This document shows positions 57,926-64,000 of a stretch of DNA of 64,000 bases, one piece after another. The notes below the pieces were generated by a model, which saw nothing but the letters and a program-made list of their open reading frames with translations, had not been told where the DNA came from and did not search any database. Position numbers and translations under genes: made by a program. The stretch spans positions 124,001 through 188,000 of the forward strand of contig NZ_SNUW01000003.1 of NCBI RefSeq assembly GCF_004376845.1, in the 5' to 3' direction. This stretch comes from Psychromonas algarum. Its GTDB lineage: Bacteria; Pseudomonadota; Gammaproteobacteria; Enterobacterales; Psychromonadaceae. Positions within the stretch are counted from its first letter, which is position 1; the number at the start of each line of letters is the position of its first letter.

Positions 57926-58903
57926 TTAACCACCAATAGAAGCAAGATGTGGCGTGCCACCCGATACTCCTAAATCTAGAAAATGTGTTGCTTTCTTTTC
58001 TTGTAAAGCAGAGATAATAGTCTTTTTTAATTGCTCTTTATCCGAACTATTTTGTAATAAATGTCGAAGATCTACTCCCTCTTCACCAAATAAACATAAA
58101 TGTAGTCGCCCTACTGCTGATACACGTAAACGATTACAATGACTGCAAAAGTCTTTGCTATAAGGCATGATCAAACCAATTTCACCGACATAATCAGGGT
58201 GAGTGAAAACTTCAGCTGGGCCGTCGTTGACATGCCTTATTTTACAAATCCAATTTTGCTTTAATAATATTGATTTGATCGTTTGACCAGATAAATGATA
58301 GCGATTAAAAAATTCAGTATTATCTTCTGTTTGCATCAACTCAATAAAACGTAATTGAATGGGGTGATCTTTTATCCAGGCTAAAAAAGTATTAAGGTCG
58401 TTATCATTTAAGCCTTTCATTAAAACACTATTTACTTTTACCTGTTCAAAACCAGCAGAAGCACATGCTTCGACACCTTCCATCACTTTATGAAAGATAT
58501 TTTTTCCAGTAATTAAGTTAAAAGTATTAGCATCTAAGCTATCAACGCTCACATTGATCGCACTTAACCCCGCTTCAAACCATTGTTCAGCATGTTTACT
58601 TAAATTAAAGCCATTGGTTGTAGTGGCAACTTTTTTAATACCTTCAGTTTGTGAAATTTGAGAAATAATATCAGCAAAATCTTTGCGTAAACTAGGTTCT
58701 CCACCTGTTATTCTCACTTTACTTGTGCCTAATTCTGCAAAGGCATTAATTAAGTTGGTTATTTCATTTTGAGATAAAAATTGCTTTTGATGAGTACGTT
58801 GATATCCATCAGGCAAACAATAATTGCACTTGAAATTACATTCGTCCGTGATCGACAAACGTAGATATTCAAACTTACGATGATATCTATCGATTAATTG
58901 CAT
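57926..58903 (-). CDS. moaA: GTP 3',8-cyclase MoaA
   Basis: 325-residue radical SAM enzyme opening molybdopterin synthesis from GTP. The SAM cluster is CNFKCNYC; RITGGEPSLRKDF and NVSVDSLD follow. The second cluster ligands lie in FCSHCNRLRVSAVGRLHLCLFG, and the C-terminal GG (ASIGG) is the conserved tail. The ATG at 58903 (MQLIDRYHRK) has AAAGGA 7 bases upstream; an upstream reading to 58939 is less likely. It runs toward napF with a 161-base gap. Confidence 0.95.
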   Translation of the reverse strand: MQLIDRYHRKFEYLRLSITDECNFKCNYCLPDGYQRTHQKQFLSQNEITNLINAFAELGTSKVRITGGEPSLRKDFADIISQISQTEGIKKVATTTNGFNLSKHAEQWFEAGLSAINVSVDSLDANTFNLITGKNIFHKVMEGVEACASAGFEQVKVNSVLMKGLNDNDLNTFLAWIKDHPIQLRFIELMQTEDNTEFFNRYHLSGQTIKSILLKQNWICKIRHVNDGPAEVFTHPDYVGEIGLIMPYSKDFCSHCNRLRVSAVGRLHLCLFGEEGVDLRHLLQNSSDKEQLKKTIISALQEKKATHFLDLGVSGGTPHLASIGG

Positions 58904-59077
58904 GGTCAGTTCCTTTCCAAACACGGGAGGCAAACCCATTTCTAGATTTACCCTTCTTAACTTACAAACGGTTAAGCGGCTTGAATCACATATTTACACA
59001 AAATACGGTAAACTTAGTGATAAAAGCTCGGAGCTAAATTAAATATAAATGACATATGCCTCTAATTAAAGGAAACT
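58904..59077 (-). promoter_or_regulatory. Structured moaA leader, possible Moco riboswitch
   Basis: The moaA leader (minus strand) holds the hairpin-forming GCTCCGAGC, then GCCGCTTAACC, and close to the start codon GGGTTTGCCTCCCGTG followed by TGGAAAGGAAC. Moco RNA elements commonly precede moaA in gammaproteobacteria and have conserved purine-rich segments of this kind. I cannot confirm the fold by eye, so this is a candidate only. Confidence 0.35.
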
Positions 59078-59122
59078 ATGTCGATTCGTTACCTATTATT
59101 CTTAACTATGTATGAAGATTAA
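59078..59122 (+). CDS. 14-codon leader ORF overlapping the narQ start
   Basis: ATG at 59078 is preceded by the good ribosome-binding site AAAGGAAACT and encodes MSIRYLLFLTMYED before TAA at 59120-59122. The narQ ATG (59112) lies inside it in another frame. It may couple narQ translation, or the narQ start may be different from the one called. Confidence 0.4.
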   Translation: MSIRYLLFLTMYED

Positions 59123-60797
59123 TCTACTGTTTCATTCAATTTCCATTACAAAAGTGATCTCAACGATCTGTTTACTCATATTAACCATCTCTGGCTCTCA
59201 TATTCTTAATGTTGTCAGCGCTTATAGCGGCTTAGATAATAGTAATGAAGCAATTGAACGTTTGATGAAATTAAAATTTGCTACCCATACTCTAGCAGTG
59301 GAATTTAAATATACGAATAAAAACAGACAAGACTCCCTTAATAAACTATCTCCTTATTTATCAGAGCAAGTGTTAACACATAAATTTTTTGATGTCTCAG
59401 AAATCAATACACTCAATGCAGCATTAAATGAAGAGTTTCACGCATTACAATTACAGTTAAGTCAGTTATCTCAGTCAGAATTAGAGTCACGTCTCGCACA
59501 TTTCACTGCACAAATAAGCTTAACCATAAAAGAATATCAATTATTATTAGAGCAAGAGGAATATTTAAATAAAACCTCAGAAACCTTAGCTTTCTTCTTA
59601 ATTGCTTTATGCTCATTATTTTTATTAGTCTATTGTCGACGTTATGTTGCGACTCCGCTGCAGCAATTAGAAAAAAACGTAACCTCGATTACCAATCATC
59701 ATTTTAACGTCGACTTTCCAGAATTTAAAAATGAGATTGGTGTTCTCTCTTCTGGTTTACAAAGTATGTCAACTGAACTTGAATCCTTAATTGTAGCAAT
59801 GCAAAAAAAGGTATTAAGCAAAACTACCGAGTTAGAAAATGCTAACGAAACAATTCAATTTTTATATACTATTTCTCAGCAGTTAAATACGGTTAAGTTA
59901 ACGAATGCTATTATCATTGAAGCACTTAACGCCTTAGCAAAACAAGCTAACCTTTCAAAATTATGTTTAGAACTCATCAATGGAGTACAGATCGATAGTG
60001 ATTATGGATGTGCTTCTCAACACCCTGATAAAAAAAGAATTCCTATCATTATTAATGGGAAACCTTTTGGTTATTTAAATTATGTTCAAGAAGTAACAGT
60101 AACCAATAACGCAACCATTATTGCAAGTTTTAGTGGCCTTTTAGCCCGAGCGTTATATCAAGAAGAATATAGCTTACAAGAACAAAAATTATTATTAATG
60201 GAGGAGCGTGGTGTCATTGCTCGCGAACTTCATGATTCTATTGCGCAAGCCCTTTCATTCTTAAAAATACAATGCACTGTCTTACACCGCCAAATAAAAG
60301 CCAATGAAGGTAATGATAAATATAAAGAATCCGTGAACAATATCGAAGAAGCTGTGTCAGATGCTTATGTACAATTACGTTCACTACTATCTACTTTTAG
60401 ATTAAACATCAGTGTATCTGATTTTAAAGAAGCAGTTTTAGTTATGATTTCTCAATTGCAAAAACAAACAACTGCTAGCATTAAGCTTGGACATTTTGAA
60501 ACCAATTTTCAAACACATGCCAACCAACATATTCATTTGTTGCAGATTGTTAGAGAGGCAATCATCAATGCAATGAAACATGCAAATTGTAATAACATAA
60601 CAGTTAGTTGTATCACTATTGGGCAAAAAGTCATGCTTACAATTTGTGATGATGGTATTGGCATTGATGAAAAACCAGCTAAAGACAATCATTATGGTCT
60701 TGAAATCATGAATCAACGAGCAACAGAGCTCGATGCAGTATTAGAAATCCAAAATTTATCAGTAGGTACTGAAGTCAAACTGATATTTACAATTTAA
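59112..60797 (+). CDS. narQ: NarQ-like nitrate/nitrite sensor histidine kinase
   Basis: 561 residues. A transmembrane helix (about 14-36), a periplasmic helical region (about 37-155), a second membrane helix (about 158-176), HAMP (about 177-230), a signalling/GAF-like linker (about 245-345) and a HisKA_3 kinase core. The H-box ERGVIARELHDSIAQALSFLKIQ has His374; LLQIVREAIINAMKHANCNNI is the N-box and DDGIGI the G-box. The conserved P-box GSLRMQSY of NarX/NarQ is not kept: the aligned residues read LMKLKFATHTL. Ligand preference may differ. narP follows after 40 bases. Confidence 0.85.
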   Translation: MKINLLFHSISITKVISTICLLILTISGSHILNVVSAYSGLDNSNEAIERLMKLKFATHTLAVEFKYTNKNRQDSLNKLSPYLSEQVLTHKFFDVSEINTLNAALNEEFHALQLQLSQLSQSELESRLAHFTAQISLTIKEYQLLLEQEEYLNKTSETLAFFLIALCSLFLLVYCRRYVATPLQQLEKNVTSITNHHFNVDFPEFKNEIGVLSSGLQSMSTELESLIVAMQKKVLSKTTELENANETIQFLYTISQQLNTVKLTNAIIIEALNALAKQANLSKLCLELINGVQIDSDYGCASQHPDKKRIPIIINGKPFGYLNYVQEVTVTNNATIIASFSGLLARALYQEEYSLQEQKLLLMEERGVIARELHDSIAQALSFLKIQCTVLHRQIKANEGNDKYKESVNNIEEAVSDAYVQLRSLLSTFRLNISVSDFKEAVLVMISQLQKQTTASIKLGHFETNFQTHANQHIHLLQIVREAIINAMKHANCNNITVSCITIGQKVMLTICDDGIGIDEKPAKDNHYGLEIMNQRATELDAVLEIQNLSVGTEVKLIFTI

Positions 60798-60837
60798 ATA
60801 AAAACTCGATTAAGTTTGTAACACTAAGGAATAATAA

Positions 60838-61473
60838 ATGAGCAATGTATCTACGGTTATTGTTGTTGATGATCACCCTCTTATGCGTAAAGGCATCACA
60901 CAGCTATTAAATATGGATCCTAATTTTGTGGTCATTGATGAAGCGACAAACGGTATAGAAGCCGTTAGTATGGTGAAAAAACAACGCCCTGATATGGTCT
61001 TGTTAGATTTAAATATGAAAGCTGTATCTGGTTTAGAAACTTTAAAAGCATTACGTAATGACGGTATTACCAGCAAAATTGTTATTTTAACCGTATCAGA
61101 TGCCAAGCAAGATGTAATTTCATTAATCAATCAAGGTGCTGATGGCTACTTATTAAAAGATACCGATCCAGAATTATTATTGAAAAATCTACATCAAATC
61201 CAACAAGGTAAACTGGTTGTAAGCAACGCACTAACAGAATATTTAGATTGCTTAGATCAAGAAGATAATATTCGAGAAAAATTATCAGGGTTAACACGCC
61301 GTGAAACACAAATTATGGAAGAAATTGCAAAAGGATTAAGCAATAAAGAGATCTCTGATAATCTACATATTTCAGAAGGTACTGTAAAAGTACACGTAAA
61401 AAGTTTACTTAAAAAATTAGGTATAAAATCTCGAGTTGAAGCCGCAGTTTTATTTTTGGAACAACCAAAATAA
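60838..61473 (+). CDS. narP: NarP-like nitrate/nitrite response regulator
   Basis: 211-residue NarL/FixJ-family regulator. The receiver has VVDDHPLMRKGITQLLNMDP and the phospho-acceptor Asp57 in VLLDLNMKAVSGLETLKALRNDG; LTVSDAKQDV and GADGYLLKDTDPE follow. The LuxR-type HTH is LTRRETQIMEEIAKGLSNKEI..LHISEGTVKVHVKSLLKKLG. Close similarity to E. coli NarP in length and motifs. It likely controls nap with FNR. AAGGA precedes the ATG. Confidence 0.93.
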   Translation: MSNVSTVIVVDDHPLMRKGITQLLNMDPNFVVIDEATNGIEAVSMVKKQRPDMVLLDLNMKAVSGLETLKALRNDGITSKIVILTVSDAKQDVISLINQGADGYLLKDTDPELLLKNLHQIQQGKLVVSNALTEYLDCLDQEDNIREKLSGLTRRETQIMEEIAKGLSNKEISDNLHISEGTVKVHVKSLLKKLGIKSRVEAAVLFLEQPK

Positions 61474-61612
61474 ACGATACCCTAGCAGTTTCTAATTATC
61501 ATTTTTATGATCTATAAAATAAGATAATATTTACAATAATAAGTTGATTAATAATCGGTAAATATTTCACCGATTAATAAATACTGCACAAGTGTTAATA
61601 TCACAGATAAAT

Positions 61613-61652
61613 AACCTTTATTTTGGTAAACTGCCAAGATAAAGGTTTTTTG
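61613..61652 (+). terminator. Terminator of narQ-narP
   Basis: AACCTTTATTTTGG and CCAAGATAAAGGTT (one G-T pair) form a stem, followed by TTTTTTG. It lies 140 bases after narP; the stretch before it is AT-rich with no gene. Confidence 0.85.
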
Positions 61653-61738
61653 CTTTTTATATACAATAAAAAACCATTTAAAAACAGATTGATAACCTAA
61701 ACTGTCACTTATTATACTGATTAATAGTATCGAGATTT

Positions 61739-63796
61739 ATGCTTTCAGATTCATTAAAAAAAGAAATTCGCGCCAACTATGAGCTTATTACTCAAGCTTT
61801 ACCACAATTTAAAGCGCGTAAAGCTCAGAACTATTTAGTTGCCGAAATAGCAAAAGTTTTAGCAGGAAACTATGATAAATCACGCCGAATATTAGTCGCA
61901 GAAGCAGGGACAGGAATAGGCAAATCACTCGCTTATATTTTAGCCGGGCTTCCTGTAGCACTTAGGTTAAATAAAAAACTCATTATTTCTACTGCAACAG
62001 TAACGCTACAAGAGCAGTTAATTAGTAAAGACCTGCCATTTTTTCTACGTCATAGCGATTACAAGTTTACTTTTACACTAGCAAAAGGCCGTCAACGTTA
62101 TTGTTGTGAACATAAATTATTAAATCAACATAATAACGATAACCAACAAACACAACTATTCATTGAAAAGCCTCAAGCAGGCGATGCGGAACTATTAAAT
62201 AGATTAAAAACAGCGTATCTAGATGGTAAATGGAATGGCGATCAAGATAGTTGGCCAACACCTATACCTTATCGTATTTGGCAACAAATTGTGTCCGATA
62301 AACACAGCTGTAAAAAAGCGTTAGCCAATCACAGGCAATGCCCTTTCCATCGCGCTCGAGATAACATTAATAAAGCCGATGTTATTGTAGTAAATCATGC
62401 CTTATTGTTAGCTGATTTGGAATTAGGTGGTGGCGTCATTTTACCCGATCCTGATGCTTGTTTCTATGTACTTGATGAAGCTCATCATTTACCCAAAATT
62501 TCTCGCGACTTTTCTAGTGCAAACGTCAATATAAAAACCAGTCAAGAATGGCTTAAAAAAATAAAACAAGTTAGCACTCATATTAATCGTGTTGTTCATC
62601 GTCAAACAACGATCACGCCTAATTTAAATATGTTAGAAAGTGCGAATGAAATCATTAATGATTTAAAAACCATTGAATTGTATTTTAGAAATAACCCGCT
62701 TAACTATAACAAATCAAACCAATATCGTTTCCCAATGGGTGAAGTACCACAACCTATAGTCAATGCATTAATTAGTTTAAAAGAAGAATCAAAAAAATGC
62801 TTAAGTGCACTTAATAAATTGGTTAATATCACTTCAGAAGAATTAAAAGATGCCAATATAAAACTCTCAGACGCAGAGCCTATTTTGATTGAAACAGGTT
62901 ATTATATTCAACGTTTAGAAACTCTTTGCGCTTTGTGGACCATGTTACTAAAAGAGCGAACCTCCACTCAAGCACCGATTGCTGCATGGGTAAATAATGA
63001 AAATGAAGGTTTCACTTTATGTGCAAGCCCATTAGAAGTAGGTGGTCTATTAGAGTACATGCTGTGGTCACAAGGCGCTGGCGTAATTTTGTGTTCAGCG
63101 ACCCTAACGTCGTTGAATAGTTTTGATTACTTTATGCGTCAAGCAGGTTTAAAGAATAATGATGGAACACAATATCTACGCCTAAAATCACCGTTCGATT
63201 ACCCTTCTATTGCGCTTAATGTGGCAAAAATGAAATATGATCCAACAGAACCCGGATTTGATAATGAATTAGTTGATAATATAGCGCAGCGAATAGAAGA
63301 GAAAGAAGGTAATTTAGTGTTATTTGCTTCTTATTGGCAAATGAATTTAGTTGCCGAAAAACTACGTAAAAAATTTCCTAATGCATTATTAATTCAAGGA
63401 GAAAGTTCGCGTAGTAGAATGATTGAAACTCATAAAAAAGCTTGCGATAAAGGGCTCACTAGCATTTTATTTGGAACAGGTAGTTTCGCAGAGGGATTAG
63501 ATTTACCTGGGCATTATTTAACTAATTTGATGATCACCAAGTTACCTTTTGCGGTACCTGATTCTCCTGTTGAAGAAGCACATGCAGAATGGATCACTTC
63601 AAAAGGTGGAAACCCATTTATGCAAATAACCATTCCAGAAGCGAGTAAAAAATTAATACAATCTTGCGGTCGTTTGATCCGTAAAGAAACAGATACCGGG
63701 AACATAACACTGTTAGATAAACGTGTGATCACTAAACGTTATGGTAAAAGCTTAATTGACTCCCTTCCTCCTTTTGCTTTAAATGTAGAGAAATAA
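61739..63796 (+). CDS. dinG: ATP-dependent DNA helicase DinG
   Basis: 685-residue 5'-3' superfamily 2 helicase with a 4Fe-4S cluster, helping to clear R-loops and replication-transcription conflicts. Walker A is AEAGTGIGKSLAYILAG. Fe-S cysteines are in RQRYCCEHKLL, DKHSCKKAL and HRQCPFHRARD. VIVVNHALLLADL and the DEAH box VLDEAHH follow. LCSATLTSLNSF, GTGSFAEGLDLPGHYL and QSCGRLIRKETDTG are motifs III to VI. Length is close to E. coli DinG. The next gene starts 1 base after the stop. Confidence 0.95.
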   Translation: MLSDSLKKEIRANYELITQALPQFKARKAQNYLVAEIAKVLAGNYDKSRRILVAEAGTGIGKSLAYILAGLPVALRLNKKLIISTATVTLQEQLISKDLPFFLRHSDYKFTFTLAKGRQRYCCEHKLLNQHNNDNQQTQLFIEKPQAGDAELLNRLKTAYLDGKWNGDQDSWPTPIPYRIWQQIVSDKHSCKKALANHRQCPFHRARDNINKADVIVVNHALLLADLELGGGVILPDPDACFYVLDEAHHLPKISRDFSSANVNIKTSQEWLKKIKQVSTHINRVVHRQTTITPNLNMLESANEIINDLKTIELYFRNNPLNYNKSNQYRFPMGEVPQPIVNALISLKEESKKCLSALNKLVNITSEELKDANIKLSDAEPILIETGYYIQRLETLCALWTMLLKERTSTQAPIAAWVNNENEGFTLCASPLEVGGLLEYMLWSQGAGVILCSATLTSLNSFDYFMRQAGLKNNDGTQYLRLKSPFDYPSIALNVAKMKYDPTEPGFDNELVDNIAQRIEEKEGNLVLFASYWQMNLVAEKLRKKFPNALLIQGESSRSRMIETHKKACDKGLTSILFGTGSFAEGLDLPGHYLTNLMITKLPFAVPDSPVEEAHAEWITSKGGNPFMQITIPEASKKLIQSCGRLIRKETDTGNITLLDKRVITKRYGKSLIDSLPPFALNVEK

Positions 63797-63797
63797 A

Positions 63798-64000
63798 ATG
63801 ACAGAGTTTGTATTAGATCCTAACAGCTGGATGCTATTAGCCTTAGTTGGTTTATTTGCAGGGTTTATTGATGCCGTTGTAGGTGGTGGTGGGATGTTAA
63901 CCGTACCAGCTTTATTAAGTGTTGGTTTACCACCACATTTAACATTGGGCACTAATAAATTATCAGCAAGTTTCGCTTCAGGTACTGCAGCCTATACTTA
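63798..64000 (+). CDS. TauE/SafE (TSUP) family permease, 5' part (cut by window edge)
   Basis: An ATG at 63798 starts an open frame MTEFVLDPNSWMLLALVGLF followed by AGFIDAVVGGGGMLTVPALL and LTLGTNKLSASFASGTAAYT, running off the window. The AGFIDAVVGGGG motif and the TNKL...G pattern are those of TSUP (YfcA-like) membrane transporters, which export sulfite, organosulfonates or similar anions. It is likely co-transcribed with dinG. Confidence 0.9.
   Translation, partial: MTEFVLDPNSWMLLALVGLFAGFIDAVVGGGGMLTVPALLSVGLPPHLTLGTNKLSASFASGTAAYT

Noticed and set aside
48324-61473. Horizontal acquisition of the nitrate island
   Set aside because: No integrase, transposase, tRNA boundary or clear composition change is visible by eye, so transfer is not claimed.

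Overview
This AT-rich window comes from a marine-type gammaproteobacterium. It has the cytochrome c-linked NapFDABC nitrate reductase, the UbiTUV pathway, YejK/YejL/YejM, GmhA/YafJ and ptsHI-crr. Gene orders such as gmhA-yafJ, yffB-dapE, yajQ/panE and yejK/yejLM match Vibrionaceae and enterics. Base composition and gene content suggest a Psychromonas-like member of the Alteromonadales/Vibrionales group; this is inference, because no rRNA is present. Almost everything is core-genome type. I see no prophage, insertion sequence, CRISPR array, tRNA or rRNA.

Layout. 1-3.7 kb: 5' part of dinB (minus), then copA and cueR behind a MerR-type copper promoter. 3.8-8.7 kb (all minus): a dicarboxylate symporter, an AlkC-like protein, yafJ, gmhA, an orphan membrane protein and yeaC. 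8.9-15.6 kb (minus): glycogen/maltodextrin operon malQ-glgB-glgX. 16-25.6 kb (plus): gapA with a HexR-like operator, sbcB, cysK, ptsH-ptsI-crr, yffB, dapE and a VanY-like peptidase. 25.6-34.9 kb: yajQ, panE, an LPP20/COG3014/lpoB lipoprotein group with hinT, a double-domain PTPS protein and yejK (minus), then yejL-yejM (plus). 35-42 kb: a 70-residue orphan, an EamA transporter, lplA, a GNAT, a frameshifted VOC gene, and a cNMP/CBS/DUF294 protein paired with a DnaQ-like exonuclease. 42-48.3 kb: a BCCT transporter, a solitary epd, a YkgJ-type protein, ubiT and divergent ubiU-ubiV.

48.3-61.5 kb is the most coherent functional block: an anaerobic nitrate-respiration island. On the minus strand, reading 5' to 3', are moaA; napF-D-A-B-C behind a perfect FNR box; mobA; moaB-C-D-E; and modA-B-C. 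The narQ-narP two-component pair runs divergently. Molybdate uptake, molybdopterin synthesis, the molybdoenzyme, its electron donor NapC and the sensor pair therefore sit together, next to the O2-independent ubiquinone genes. The window closes with dinG and the start of a TauE/SafE permease.

Points most worth a second look are the degenerate nitrate-binding P-box of the NarQ homologue, a 14-codon leader ORF overlapping the narQ start, FNR sites at ubiT and napF, the HexR-like box before gapA, the complementary loss of active-site motifs in the two halves of the PTPS protein, and the homopolymer frameshift in the VOC gene. I found no convincing wholly new system.
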